64,000 bases of DNA from Phycisphaeraceae bacterium D3-23 (lineage in GTDB: Bacteria > Planctomycetota > Phycisphaerae > Phycisphaerales > Phycisphaeraceae). Made by a program: the position numbers and the translations under genes. The stretch lies in NCBI GenBank assembly GCA_039555135.1, contig CP114179.1:992001-1056000 (forward strand), read 5' to 3'. Below the pieces are notes generated by a model. It searched no databases. It was not told the DNA's origin and worked only from the letters and a program-made list of their open reading frames with translations. Shown piece by piece: positions 35,702 to 44,371 of this stretch. The first letter of the stretch is position 1; every line of letters starts with the position of its first letter.

Positions 35702-38158
35702 TCACTCCCCTCTGCGATTGAGCAGGCCGAACTTGTATTCGAGTTGGATGACGAAGTGCGGGTCGGCGCTATCGATGTCGGGGCCCTGGGCGGTCCAGCG
35801 GTAGAGGGCTTCGAGGAGTCGGGCGTCCCAGTCTTCGTAGCCCGTGCCTTCGCCGAGGACCTCGGCTTCGACGACCTGGCCATCGCTGTCGAAGACGATG
35901 CGGACGAGGGTGTCGCGCGGGGTGGCGGTGAGGCGTGCGGTGGTCGAGCCGCGTCGGATGCGGGAGGTGTTGACGCGGACGCCCTGGCCCACGAGGACGT
36001 TGCCCTCTTCGAGGCGGAGCGGGTCGGGGCGGTTGTCGGTGGGGTCGGCCTCGGCGTCGTCGCGCGGGGCGCGGGTGGTCTCCTGCTCCTCGCTGGGGTT
36101 GCTGGGTGGGACGGGGTCGCCCTCGGGGCGGTCGCTTGATTCCTCGGCAGGGTCGGGGGTCTCTGGGGCGTTTTCGTTGTCGCTGTCCGCGTCGCCTTGG
36201 CCGTCGGTTTCCGTGGGTTCTTCGGAGGGCTCGTTGTCGTTGGGCGATTCGCCCGCGCTGTCGTCCATCTCCTCGGACGGCTGGTCGGAGTCGGTGTCGC
36301 TGGGGTTGTTTGAGTCGGTGTCGCTGTCGCGCTCGGCAGGGGTGGCGCTGTCGGTTTCGCTCTCGGTGTCGGGCGCGTCGGGGTCGGCGTCGGACTCGAC
36401 CGTACGGTCGCCGGGGTGGCGGGGGTTGGGGGGGCTGTCGGGCGATTGATCCGCACCTTCGCGTTGCTCAGGTACGGCTTGGGGGGTGGGGTCGCCCTCG
36501 CGGGGCATGGGGAGGTCGTCGGCGCTGCCTTCGATGCCTTCGACCCGCTCGGGGGGCTGGGCGTTGGGGTCGCGCGGGCGCGGAGCGATATTGGAGTCGG
36601 GCGCATCGGGGACGGGCGGCTGGGGTCGGGCGCTATCTTGGTCGTTAGGGTTGATGGGCTGTGTCGGGTCGCTGGGGTCGCCGCCGGCCTGGAGCGCGAG
36701 CGCGGGCGGGGCAGGCGGCTTGGGGTCGTGGACGAGGGGGGCATTGGGGTCGGGGTCGATGAGGTTCTGGATCGCGGGCTGGATCGTGTCGGTGAGGCGG
36801 GCCATGTGCGCTTCGACGCGTTCGTGCTCGATCCATGCGACGGTGAGGCGTGGGCGGTTGTCGGGCTCGCCCAGGTCGGGGTCTTCGTACGCGGGGCGCT
36901 GGGCGAGGAGCGTGATCGGCACGGCGAAGTGGTTGTTGTCCTCGAACGGGCCTTCGTCGATCGCGTCGCCATCGTCGGCGACGACGATGAGGTGCCAGGC
37001 CCCCGGCTCGTAGAGCGGTTCGTTGGGGATGGTGATAGACAAGGCCGGCTCGTCGACGCGCTGCTGCGCGGGGAGCGGCGTCGCGGTGCGCTGCACGGTG
37101 AGGAGGGCGTCGGACGCGTCGAGCGTATCGTCGCGCGAGAGGTAGACGGCGTCGTGCCTGGGCTCGGTGCTATCGACCGAGCCGAGGTTGACGGCGGTCC
37201 ACTGCACGTTGAAAGGTTCGTTGAGCGCGGCGCTGCCGGGCGCGGTGATGGCGGCGATGGCGAGGTCGGGCAGGTTCGTATCGAGCAGCTCGATGGGCTG
37301 GGTAGTGAACCCGGCGGTGAAGGACGGCTGGTCGAGGACCTGGTCGGCGTCGGCGACGAGGATCAGGTGGTAGTGGCCCGGGGTGATGCGTGGCAGTTCG
37401 AGCGCGACGCGGGCATGGGCGTACGCGTCGCCGGGTGCCAGCGGGCTTCGCCGGAGGAAGTCGCGCAGCGGGATGTCGCGCTCGTCGAGGGTCGTGTCGG
37501 CGGAGAGGTAGACGGCGTCGCGCCAGCCACCCCGGCCGTCGGGCGTGGAGGCCCAGCCGGGGCCGTGGTTTTGGACGGTGTAGTCGAGAAAAGTGGTGCC
37601 GCCGGCGATGGCCTGGGTGGGGAGCGTGGCGTGGGTGATCTGGAGTTCGGGGCGCTCGGGGCCATCGATGTAGATCGGGGCGGCGCGGGTGTTGTTGTTG
37701 CGGCCAAAGTCGGGGGTTTGCTCATCGGCGTCGGCCTGGTAGATGAGCCAGTACGGGCCGTCGGCGTCGGGGGGGAGGGTGGCTTGCGGCTCTAATCGAA
37801 CCAGGTCAAGCAACACGGCGCGTTCACGCGAGATCCCTTTCACTTCAACATCGGTAAGCGGGATGCTGTCTGCATCTACCGTGCGATGCCGTGACAGCCA
37901 CAGCCGGTCCTTGCGGTCGAAGCGCGGGGAGATGTAGCTTCGATCTTGTTCGATCTCGATGACTTGGGGCACTACCGTGATCGTCTGGCCGGCCTTCGCG
38001 TGGGCGGGGGCGGTCAGCCGTTCGACGACGAGGTCGAAGCGTGCATCTGCCGTGCCGCCCTCCCCCCCCATCAGCACCAGCGGCAGCACCGCCGCGTGCA
38101 GCGCGACGGCCAGCGCGAACGCCAGGGGGAGGGTCGGGTTGAAGGGGCGTCTGGGCAT
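35702..38158 (-). CDS. TonB-like protein with CARDB domains and long acidic linker
   Basis: An 818-residue inner-membrane-anchored periplasmic protein. One N-terminal span (LPLAFALAVALHAAVLPLVL) is followed by beta-sandwich regions at about 60-170, 175-300 and 300-430. Phrases there such as LDYTVQNHGPGWAS..., AVYLSADTTLDERDIPL, LPDLAIAAITAPGSAALNEP and AVYLSRDDTLDASDALL are typical of CARDB adhesion domains. Residues about 450-720 are a low-complexity Pro/Asp/Glu/Ser linker. The last 85 residues (VRIVFDSDGQVVEAEVLGEG, LLEALYRWTAQGP) form a TonB C-terminal domain, which normally contacts outer-membrane receptors. exbD lies upstream on the same strand, so it probably uses proton-motive force. 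CARDB inside a TonB is unusual. Confidence 0.75.
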   Translation of the reverse strand: MPRRPFNPTLPLAFALAVALHAAVLPLVLMGGEGGTADARFDLVVERLTAPAHAKAGQTITVVPQVIEIEQDRSYISPRFDRKDRLWLSRHRTVDADSIPLTDVEVKGISRERAVLLDLVRLEPQATLPPDADGPYWLIYQADADEQTPDFGRNNNTRAAPIYIDGPERPELQITHATLPTQAIAGGTTFLDYTVQNHGPGWASTPDGRGGWRDAVYLSADTTLDERDIPLRDFLRRSPLAPGDAYAHARVALELPRITPGHYHLILVADADQVLDQPSFTAGFTTQPIELLDTNLPDLAIAAITAPGSAALNEPFNVQWTAVNLGSVDSTEPRHDAVYLSRDDTLDASDALLTVQRTATPLPAQQRVDEPALSITIPNEPLYEPGAWHLIVVADDGDAIDEGPFEDNNHFAVPITLLAQRPAYEDPDLGEPDNRPRLTVAWIEHERVEAHMARLTDTIQPAIQNLIDPDPNAPLVHDPKPPAPPALALQAGGDPSDPTQPINPNDQDSARPQPPVPDAPDSNIAPRPRDPNAQPPERVEGIEGSADDLPMPREGDPTPQAVPEQREGADQSPDSPPNPRHPGDRTVESDADPDAPDTESETDSATPAERDSDTDSNNPSDTDSDQPSEEMDDSAGESPNDNEPSEEPTETDGQGDADSDNENAPETPDPAEESSDRPEGDPVPPSNPSEEQETTRAPRDDAEADPTDNRPDPLRLEEGNVLVGQGVRVNTSRIRRGSTTARLTATPRDTLVRIVFDSDGQVVEAEVLGEGTGYEDWDARLLEALYRWTAQGPDIDSADPHFVIQLEYKFGLLNRRGE
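36448..36482. repeat. 35-nt dispersed repeat inside the TonB-like coding region
   Basis: The second copy of the 35730-region repeat family lies in frame in the acidic linker, where it codes for part of the QAVPEQREGADQSP stretch. Two mismatches to the intergenic copy at 35630-35664. Confidence 0.7.
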
Positions 38159-38200
38159 GGGGGATTGATGGCGGATGGCTTCGAATCATATCCCGGTGCT

Positions 38201-38226
38201 GGACTGGCGGCCTAAGCAGCCAGTCC
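38201..38226. repeat. palindrome family A, copy 3
   Basis: 26-bp palindrome with one mispair, between exbD and the TonB-like gene. Relative to copy 2, the T-A pair at the eighth position is replaced by C-G, preserving the stem. Confidence 0.75.
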
Positions 38227-38282
38227 GGGCGGAGGGTGATTGATCTTAGCGCGTCCACCCTTCACTATCGGTTCAGACGCAC

Positions 38283-38717
38283 CTAGCGGGCCCCGGTTTC
38301 ACCCTGATCAAACTCCGGGAACTGGATCTCTTCGATCCCGGCGCGTTCGATGCGGCCGATGAGCTGCATGTACTGCTCGACGCGGTCGCGGTCGCCCTGG
38401 CCCGACTCCACCGTCAGCACCACCGGCGGGCGGTCCGGGCGCTGGGCCAGCTCCACGAGCGCCGCGTCCAGTTCGTCATCGGGCACGGCTCGGCCGTCGA
38501 TCGCGATCTGGCCCGATCGGCCAAGCTCGATCAGCACCAGCGCGTCCGTCTCGGCCTCGCCCCCGCCCTCGACGGATGCGAGCGTCACGCCCGTCGTCCG
38601 CACCTGCACCAGCACGACCATCGCCACGATGAAGAACGTGAGCAACAAGAACACCACATCGATCAGCGGCGTCAGCTCTACACGGGGCGAAAGGTCGTAT
38701 CGGCGGACTCGGCGCAT
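38283..38717 (-). CDS. exbD: ExbD/TolR-family biopolymer transport protein
   Basis: A 144-residue protein with one membrane span near the N-terminus (LTPLIDVVFLLLTFFIVAMV). The essential Asp of the PLIDVVF motif lies inside it and is the proton-channel residue in ExbD/TolR/MotB-like proteins. The periplasmic part (VLTVESGQGDRDRVEQYMQL) matches ExbD. With a TonB-like gene next on the strand, it should form the energising complex, but ExbB, the third subunit, is not in this window. ATG 38717 is used (MRRVRRYDLSPRVELTPLID); TACAAT lies 6 nt before it, so the message is probably leaderless. Confidence 0.9.
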   Translation of the reverse strand: MRRVRRYDLSPRVELTPLIDVVFLLLTFFIVAMVVLVQVRTTGVTLASVEGGGEAETDALVLIELGRSGQIAIDGRAVPDDELDAALVELAQRPDRPPVVLTVESGQGDRDRVEQYMQLIGRIERAGIEEIQFPEFDQGETGAR

Positions 38718-38723
38718 GGGGGT

Positions 38724-38729
38724 ATTGTA
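38724..38729 (-). promoter_or_regulatory. -10 element (TACAAT) of exbD, probable leaderless transcript
   Basis: On the minus strand GC-TACAAT is followed by 6 nt and the ATG at 38717. No Shine-Dalgarno can fit in the gap. Confidence 0.6.
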
Positions 38730-38788
38730 GCTGTTGGGCGCGGGGGCTCGCGGCCGCCTCACCGCCTGGCCTTTGGCACTCTTCTTTT

Positions 38789-38817
38789 AGATCGCCGCAC
38801 AGCTACGCACTGCCCGG
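38789..38817. repeat. dispersed repeat family C, degenerate copy 3
   Basis: gccgcacagctacgcactgcccgg matches the core of the other copies with several changes. It lies in the gap upstream of exbD and the divergent DUF4870 gene. Confidence 0.5.
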
Positions 38818-38985
38818 AGGTGGTCTGGCATCAGCTAAGCACCGGCACTGTGTAGTCGTGACGCTCATCCCACACTAAACCGCCTCATCCTTGACGTTTT
38901 CGCAGGATCGGCCATACTGGCACCCTAAGCACGCGGGCTGCCCGCCGCTTTCACTTTCTTATATCTACCTTGAAGGATCAAGACC

Positions 38986-39420
38986 ATGTCTGACGAGAAC
39001 CCCAACACCCCGCCGGAAGACGCCCCAGCCCCCGACGCCGCTCCGCCACCACCGGCCGACGCCCCGGCGGCCGACGCCCCGGCGATCTCCGGCGGCGACA
39101 TCCCCGACGACGCCAAGACCATGGCGATGCTCTGCCACCTGCTCGGGCTCACCATGATCGGCACGATCATCATCTGGCTCATCAAGAAGGACGACCACCC
39201 CTTCATCGACCAGGAAGGCAAAGAAGCGACCAACTTCCAGATCACCGCGTTGATCGGCTGGGTCATCGCCTCGGTCATCGCGGCGGTGACGTGTGGCATC
39301 GGGGGGATCCTCTACCTCCCACTGATGGTGTGCGTCGTGATCTTCTGCATCATGGGCGCGCTCAAGGCCAAGGAAGGCGAGGCCTACCGCTATCCGGTGA
39401 ACATCCGTTTCATCAAGTAG
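38986..39420 (+). CDS. DUF4870-family membrane protein
   Basis: A 144-residue protein. The N-terminal 45 residues are a disordered Pro/Ala/Asp segment. Then comes the DUF4870 signature KTMAMLCHLLGLTMIGTIII, WLIKKDDHPFIDQEGKEATN and FQITALIGWVIASVIAAVTC, with a third hydrophobic segment (GILYLPLMVCVVIFCIMGAL). Three to four membrane spans are likely. DUF4870 proteins are common and without known function; the conserved H-P-F-I/V-x-x-x-G/K-x-E-A-x-N loop faces one membrane side. AAGGA at about 10 nt before the ATG is the ribosome binding site. An unrelated but similarly Pro-headed membrane protein follows 85 nt downstream. Confidence 0.88.
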   Translation: MSDENPNTPPEDAPAPDAAPPPPADAPAADAPAISGGDIPDDAKTMAMLCHLLGLTMIGTIIIWLIKKDDHPFIDQEGKEATNFQITALIGWVIASVIAAVTCGIGGILYLPLMVCVVIFCIMGALKAKEGEAYRYPVNIRFIK

Positions 39421-39505
39421 CTTGCACCGTCTTTGTGATTGTAATTTTGATTGATATCCACCCGGGCGCTATGCGTCGCCCGCGAAACCAGTGAGGGCCT
39501 GACTG

Positions 39506-40021
39506 TTGGAAAACATCCCCGAAGATAGCCCGATGCACCCGCAAGACCCGACGGTTCCCCCGCCGCCGCCGGGAGCGCCGCCGCCGCCACCAACAGGACC
39601 GCCCGGCGCGCCTGGCGGGGGCTACCCGCCTGCGGCGGCGGCGATGCAGGGCCCGCCAGGCGGACACATCCCCAAGCCCGGTAAACTCCAGGCCATCGCG
39701 ATCATGATGCTCATCTCGGGCATCATCAATTGCCTCTACGGCGTGCTGCTGATCTTCGGCTGCTGGACCGCGATCCTCACCCCGCTCCTGCTCACCGCCG
39801 GCATCCTCGAAATCATCCACGCCACCAAGATCCTCAAAGACCCGATCGAGGTCTACAAACCCGCGACCGGCATCGCCGTCCTCGAGATCTGTTCGATCCT
39901 CGGCTGCAACGTCTACTCCATGGTCGCCGGTATCATCAACCTTATCTTCTGGGGCGACCCGCAGGTCAAGCAGTACTACCGCGACGTCGCCATCGCCCGC
40001 GGGTTCCAGCCGCAGGTGTAG
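39506..40021 (+). CDS. membrane protein with Pro/Gly-rich N-terminus, hypothetical
   Basis: A 171-residue protein. The first 55 residues are a poly-Pro/Gly/Ala segment (PPPPPGAPPPPPTGPPGAP). Three to four hydrophobic segments follow (LQAIAIMMLISGIINCLYGV, LLIFGCWTAILTPLLLTAGI, IAVLEICSILGCNVYSMVAG). Start choice: the frame opens with TTG 39506 preceded by GAGGG at suitable spacing; the alternative is ATG 39533. No family recognised beyond general resemblance to Pro-rich-headed membrane proteins such as its DUF4870 neighbour, with which it may be co-transcribed. A clear intrinsic terminator follows. Confidence 0.75.
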   Translation: MENIPEDSPMHPQDPTVPPPPPGAPPPPPTGPPGAPGGGYPPAAAAMQGPPGGHIPKPGKLQAIAIMMLISGIINCLYGVLLIFGCWTAILTPLLLTAGILEIIHATKILKDPIEVYKPATGIAVLEICSILGCNVYSMVAGIINLIFWGDPQVKQYYRDVAIARGFQPQV

Positions 40022-40054
40022 CGCAACCTCCAACACCGCTATAAACTCAACCCC

Positions 40055-40086
40055 CGAAGCCCACAGATTCCATCTGTGGGTTTTTT
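40055..40086 (+). terminator. intrinsic terminator (family H hairpin with T tract)
   Basis: CCCACAGA (40060-40067), a 5-nt loop TTCCA, TCTGTGGG (40073-40080), then six Ts (40081-40086). Ends the 38986/39506 unit and faces the end of aroB. Preceded by the flank CGAAG shared with hairpins at 53362, 54992 and 57262. Confidence 0.85.
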
Positions 40087-40091
40087 CTTGG

Positions 40092-41192
40092 CTACCCCCG
40101 CAACGACGCCCACGCCGAACGCACCGCGCCCTCCGGCGTGTCGTCCACCACGCTCACCGCCCCCATCCGATCAGGCAGCACCAGACGCACTTGGCCGTCG
40201 CGGACCTTCTTGTCGCTGCGCATCACGGCCAGCAGGGCCTCATCCTCCGCCAAGCGGTCGCTGGAGGTCGGCAGGCCGATGCGCTCAAGCAGCGCGACGA
40301 GCAAGTCGTACACCGACGCGGCGCATCGGCCGGCATCCACGGCCAACCGCGTCGCGGCGGTCATGCCCAGCGCGACGGCTTCGCCGTGCGAGTACGGATC
40401 GGCGCCGGCGGATTTGTCTTGCGTCGCCTCGATCGCGTGGGCAAACGTGTGGCCAAAGTTCAGGTGCGCGCGGACGCCCTGCTCTTTCTCATCTTCCTGC
40501 ACGACCGCCGCCTTGATCGCGACATTCCGGCGGACGAGTTCGACGAGCGTGTCGCACTCGAGTGCAAGAATCTTGTCGACGTTCGCATCGATCCACGTGA
40601 ACAGGTCGGCGTCGCGGATGACGCCGTGCTTCACGCACTCGGCCAAGCCGCCGCGCAGCTCGCGCGGCGGGAGGGTCGCCAGCGTGTCGGGATCGATGAG
40701 CACAAGCACGGGCTGGTGGAACGCGCCCACGAGGTTCTTGCCCTGGCGGGTGTTGACGCCGGTCTTGCCGCCGACCGAGGCGTCGACCATCGCGAGCAGC
40801 GTCGTCGGAGACTGGACAAACGGCACGCCGCGCAGCAGCGACGCCGCCGCGTAGCCCGCGACATCGCCCGTGATGCCGCCGCCGACGGCGACGACCGGGC
40901 TTCGCCGCTCCATGCGGTGGTCGAGCATCGTGTCCAGCAGCGACGCGACGGTGTCGAGCGTCTTGTGCGTCTCGCTGGCCGGCATCAGACACGCGGCCGC
41001 GTCGTAGCCGGCGGCACCCAGCGCCTCGCGCACCTGCCGGCCGTACGAATCCGCCACCGCCTCATCCACTACCACCGCCGCCCGCGCGTGCGGCGCGGCC
41101 CTCGCGACCAACGCCCCGGCCCGCGCCAAAACGCCCGGCTCAATCACGATGTCGTACGCGCGGGGCGGCAATGTCAATCGGACAGTCGGCAT
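40092..41192 (-). CDS. aroB: 3-dehydroquinate synthase
   Basis: A 366-residue NAD- and zinc-dependent enzyme of the shikimate pathway (DAHP to 3-dehydroquinate). NAD-binding GGGITGDVAGYAAASLLRG, substrate loop QSPTTLLAMVDASVGGKTGV and zinc ligands in ECVKHGVI, HLNFGHTFAHA and HGEAVALGM are all present. Full length. Monofunctional and not fused to other shikimate enzymes; no other aro gene is near. TAAACT lies 6 nt before the ATG on the minus strand, so the message is probably leaderless. Confidence 0.96.
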   Translation of the reverse strand: MPTVRLTLPPRAYDIVIEPGVLARAGALVARAAPHARAAVVVDEAVADSYGRQVREALGAAGYDAAACLMPASETHKTLDTVASLLDTMLDHRMERRSPVVAVGGGITGDVAGYAAASLLRGVPFVQSPTTLLAMVDASVGGKTGVNTRQGKNLVGAFHQPVLVLIDPDTLATLPPRELRGGLAECVKHGVIRDADLFTWIDANVDKILALECDTLVELVRRNVAIKAAVVQEDEKEQGVRAHLNFGHTFAHAIEATQDKSAGADPYSHGEAVALGMTAATRLAVDAGRCAASVYDLLVALLERIGLPTSSDRLAEDEALLAVMRSDKKVRDGQVRLVLPDRMGAVSVVDDTPEGAVRSAWASLRG

Positions 41193-41198
41193 GGCGAA

Positions 41199-41204
41199 AG
41201 TTTA
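41199..41204 (-). promoter_or_regulatory. -10 element (TAAACT) of aroB, probable leaderless transcript
   Basis: Minus strand CGC-TAAACT, then TTCGCC, then ATG. The identical CGC-TAAACT plus 6-nt arrangement precedes the gene at 42247. Confidence 0.6.
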
Positions 41205-41252
41205 GCGAGTTACGTTGCACTGCATCCGACGGGCGGCCGGGGCAAACAGAAT

Positions 41253-41388
41253 GAAACCACCGATGCACACGGATACACACCAATCGTAAGCAGGATGACA
41301 CGACTAACCGACGCTCGCGAATTGACCGTCAACGGGTTCTGTATCACATGTGAATCATCGGCGTTGATCCGTTTGCATCGGTGGTTTC
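41253..41388. repeat. inverted repeat with 22-nt arms upstream of aroB
   Basis: Arms 41253-41274 and 41367-41388 are complementary with one mismatch (phrases accaccgatgca / tgcatcggtggt). The 92-nt loop contains no gene. The right arm touches the end of the upstream gene (stop at 41387). Confidence 0.75.
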
Positions 41389-42247
41389 AAACCTCCCTAT
41401 CCTCCTTCGCCTGCAGGTACGCCAGCGCATCCGCCGGGTCTTCGGGCAGGTCGGGGTCGATGTCTTCACCGTCCTCTTCGTCTGGCTCGTGTCCGCGTTC
41501 TCGGCGGCGCTGCTCGATCATCGCCTGCGAGTGCGCCCGGCCGGCGTTGGCCTTGCGCGACAGGAAGACCCGCATGCCGTAGTACCCCCCGGCCACGAGC
41601 ACGACCGCAATGATGATCATCTTGTTACGGATCGATCCCCCCGCAGCCGACCCCCCGCCCCCGCCGACCACCTCGCGCCCGCCGCCGACGAACGCCAAAA
41701 ACTCCAGCGCCTTGCCCTCACGGTTGGGCACCGCCCAGACCTTGTAAAAACGCGCGGCGACCCGAACTCGCTGCCCGTTCTCCGGCGGCACGACCGCGCC
41801 GTCGGGGTCTACGAAGTAGACCATGACGACATCATCATCGCCTTCGCCGACCTTGATGCCCCAGCCCGTGAGCTGGTCGCCCCAGCGCGTCCGCGTCAGG
41901 TGGTCCCGGCTGTCGCGCGCCTGCGTCGGGTAGCGGACCTGCTCGACGAACAGCCCCTCGATCAGAAACACATCCCCGCGCACCTGCCCCGGGTGCTGGG
42001 CCAGATATTCGTAGTCCGGCGACGCCGGCGTCGCGGCACCACGCTCCCCTGCAAAATCGCCCGCGTCCCAATCGGCCGCGTTCTCCAACAGCACGTACAG
42101 CGCAGGCCCCTGGTCCAGCCCGAGGTCGCCATCGGTCGCGTTGTCTGCCAGCACCTCCCGCTGCGCGTCGGTCAACTCCGGCGCGGCCAACGCCTGCGAC
42201 ACACACGCGAACAAGGCAACCATAAAGCAGAACCAACATCGTCTCAT
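41387..42247 (-). CDS. exported, C-terminally membrane-anchored protein, hypothetical
   Basis: A 286-residue protein with a signal peptide (CWFCFMVALFACVSQALAAP) and one membrane span at about residues 208-228 (NKMIIIAVVLVAGGYYGMRV), followed by a basic then acidic cytoplasmic tail. The outer part is about 170 residues with polar beta-like phrases (DVFLIEGLFVEQVRYPTQAR, RVRVAARFYKVWAVPNREGK). A Gly run precedes the span. I recognise no family, though similar short-lived 'SH3-like plus TM' proteins exist in Phycisphaerae. TAAACT lies 6 nt before the ATG. Unrelated to aroB downstream. Confidence 0.72.
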   Translation of the reverse strand: MRRCWFCFMVALFACVSQALAAPELTDAQREVLADNATDGDLGLDQGPALYVLLENAADWDAGDFAGERGAATPASPDYEYLAQHPGQVRGDVFLIEGLFVEQVRYPTQARDSRDHLTRTRWGDQLTGWGIKVGEGDDDVVMVYFVDPDGAVVPPENGQRVRVAARFYKVWAVPNREGKALEFLAFVGGGREVVGGGGGSAAGGSIRNKMIIIAVVLVAGGYYGMRVFLSRKANAGRAHSQAMIEQRRRERGHEPDEEDGEDIDPDLPEDPADALAYLQAKEDREV

Positions 42248-42253
42248 ACGGGC

Positions 42254-42259
42254 AGTTTA
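42254..42259 (-). promoter_or_regulatory. -10 element (TAAACT), probable leaderless transcript
   Basis: Minus strand CGC-TAAACT, then GCCCGT, then the ATG at 42247. Confidence 0.6.
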
Positions 42260-42275
42260 GCGGGGACGCGGTGGG

Positions 42276-42415
42276 GGAATGCACGAATGGCGAATGTCGA
42301 ACACACGAATCAATGCCCAAGCTCCAATGTCCAGTGACGAAACGGGCGTGCCTTGCTTTAGACAATTCGGTTTGGTCATTCTTTCGACATTCGTGCATTC
42401 GCCATTCGACATTCC
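42276..42415. repeat. inverted-repeat element family G, copy upstream of guaA
   Basis: The outer arms carry cgaatgtcgaa / ttcgacattcg phrases (left 42276-42302, right about 42383-42415). The core contains caatgcccaa and aatgtccagtgacgaa phrases. A closely related element lies just after guaA (44160-44299). Confidence 0.75.
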
Positions 42416-42503
42416 CCGCCGCCCTCACCCCCCGCATCCGCTATCATGCGCGGTTTCCCATTCCGCACCCCCTCCCGCCGAAAACCCCCTCCACGAGCCG
42501 GCC

Positions 42504-44144
42504 ATGACCACCCCCGGAACCGCCTCCGCCGCACAAGTCGACCCCACCGCCGCCGCGATTGCCGACATCCCCGACGCCGCCCGCGGCCAGGTCGTCCCCA
42601 TCCTCGACTTCGGCAGCCAGTACGTCCAGCTCATCGCCCGCCGCGTCCGCGAGCAGGGTGTCTACTCCATGCTCGTCGGCCCGCAGATCACCTACGAACA
42701 GCTCAAGGCCCTGAACCCCAAGGGCATCATCCTCTCCGGCGGGCCCTCGTCCGTGAACGACGAAGGCGCGCCCAAGCCCGACCCCCGGCTCTTCGACCTC
42801 GGCGTCCCCATCCTCGGCATCTGCTACGGGATGCAGGTCGGCTGCGAACTGCTCGGCAGCGAAGTCAACAACGCCGCCGCCCGTGAGTACGGCGGCGTCA
42901 AGCTCCACATCACCGACGACTCCGACATCTTGAGCCGAGTCCCCGAACACACCACCGCCTGGATGAGCCACGGCGACCAGGTCCAGTCGCTCTCCGATGA
43001 CTTCCTCCCCCTCGCCACCACCGGCACCTGCCCCTACGCCGCAGTGAAACACAAGACCAAGCCGTTCTTCGGCGTGCAGTTCCACCCCGAAGTCACCCAC
43101 ACGCCCCACGGCAGCGACATCCTCTCCAACTTCCTCTTCCACGTCTGCAAGTGCGACGGCTCGTGGAAGATGGCCAACTACCTCGAACACGAGATCGAAC
43201 GCATCCGCGACACCGTCGGCGACCAGCAGGTCATCTGCGGGCTCTCGGGCGGGGTCGACTCGGCCGTCGTCGCCGCCATGCTCCAACGCGCGATCGGCAA
43301 TCAGCTCACCTGCATCTTCGTCGATAACGGCCTCCTGCGCAAGGGCGAACGCCAGTTCGTCGAGACCACCTTCCGCGACCACTTCGACATCGACCTCCGC
43401 GTCGTCGATGCCGAGAAGGCGTTCCTCGATGACCTCGCAGGCATCACCGACCCCCAGGAAAAACGCACCCGCATCGGCCACCGCTTTATCGATGTCTTCA
43501 AGGCCGAGGCCAACGCCGACGCTGAGAAGCGCAGCGCCGAAGCGTCGGGTACCCCCTTCCTCGCCCAGGGCACCCTCTACCCCGACGTCATCGAATCGGG
43601 CCACGGCTACGCCGGCACCGCCGCGAACATCAAGCTCCACCACAACGTCGGCGGGCTCCCCGAACAGCTCGGCTTCGACCTCATCGAACCGCTGAGAAAC
43701 CTCTTCAAAGACGAGGTCCGGCAGCTCGGCCTCGTGCTCGGGCTCCCCGAGTCGATGGTCTGGCGTCACCCCTTCCCCGGTCCTGGGCTGGCGGTCCGCG
43801 TGCTGGGCGAAGTCACGCACCCGCAGCTCGAGCTGCTGCGCGACTGCGACGAGATCCTGCTCGAAGAGATCGTCGCGAACAACCTCTATCGCCGGACGGC
43901 GCAGGTGTTTGCCGTGCTGCTGCCGGTGAAGAGCGTGGGCGTGATGGGCGATGGCCGAACGCACGAGCAGGTCGTCGCGGTGCGTGCGGTGGAGAGTCAG
44001 GACTTCATGACCGCCGACTGGGCGCGGATCCCCTACGACGTCCTCGCGACGATCTCCAACCGCATCATCAACGAGGTCCGCGGCGTGAATCGCGTGTGCT
44101 ACGACATCTCGTCCAAGCCGCCGGCGACGATCGAGTGGGAATAG
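42504..44144 (+). CDS. guaA: GMP synthase (glutamine-hydrolysing)
   Basis: A 546-residue enzyme converting XMP to GMP. The N-terminal class I glutamine amidotransferase domain ([27 protein letters not shown] with the nucleophile Cys; FHPEVTHT with catalytic His/Glu) is followed by an ATP-pyrophosphatase domain with P-loop [13 protein letters not shown] and a C-terminal dimerisation domain ending [20 protein letters not shown] 42504 gives the usual length; a frame extension to 42279 runs through a repeat element. There is a 27-residue N-terminal extension before VPILDFG. guaB is not adjacent. Flanked on both sides by copies of one repeat. Confidence 0.96.
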   Translation: MTTPGTASAAQVDPTAAAIADIPDAARGQVVPILDFGSQYVQLIARRVREQGVYSMLVGPQITYEQLKALNPKGIILSGGPSSVNDEGAPKPDPRLFDLGVPILGICYGMQVGCELLGSEVNNAAAREYGGVKLHITDDSDILSRVPEHTTAWMSHGDQVQSLSDDFLPLATTGTCPYAAVKHKTKPFFGVQFHPEVTHTPHGSDILSNFLFHVCKCDGSWKMANYLEHEIERIRDTVGDQQVICGLSGGVDSAVVAAMLQRAIGNQLTCIFVDNGLLRKGERQFVETTFRDHFDIDLRVVDAEKAFLDDLAGITDPQEKRTRIGHRFIDVFKAEANADAEKRSAEASGTPFLAQGTLYPDVIESGHGYAGTAANIKLHHNVGGLPEQLGFDLIEPLRNLFKDEVRQLGLVLGLPESMVWRHPFPGPGLAVRVLGEVTHPQLELLRDCDEILLEEIVANNLYRRTAQVFAVLLPVKSVGVMGDGRTHEQVVAVRAVESQDFMTADWARIPYDVLATISNRIINEVRGVNRVCYDISSKPPATIEWE

Positions 44145-44159
44145 GGACGCGGCGGCCGC

Positions 44160-44299
44160 GGAATGTCGAATGCACGAATGGCGAATGTCGAAAGAATGAC
44201 CAATGCCCCAATGACGAAGCCCGGATTGTGCGATCGGCATTTGGGCTTTGTCATTTGGATTTCTTTCGACATTCGCGCATTCGACATTCGTGCATTTCG
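44160..44299. repeat. inverted-repeat element family G, copy downstream of guaA
   Basis: Left part 44161-44195 and right part about 44261-44299 share gaatgtcgaatgcacgaatg-type phrases with the copy upstream of guaA. The core includes aatgaccaatgccccaatgacgaagc-type short periodic phrases. Confidence 0.75.
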
Positions 44300-44371
44300 G
44301 CGCAGCCGTAACACTGCTATCCTGCGGTTCGTCCTTCCGCCCTGTCACCGCCGTCTCCTCGGGGCCCACCC

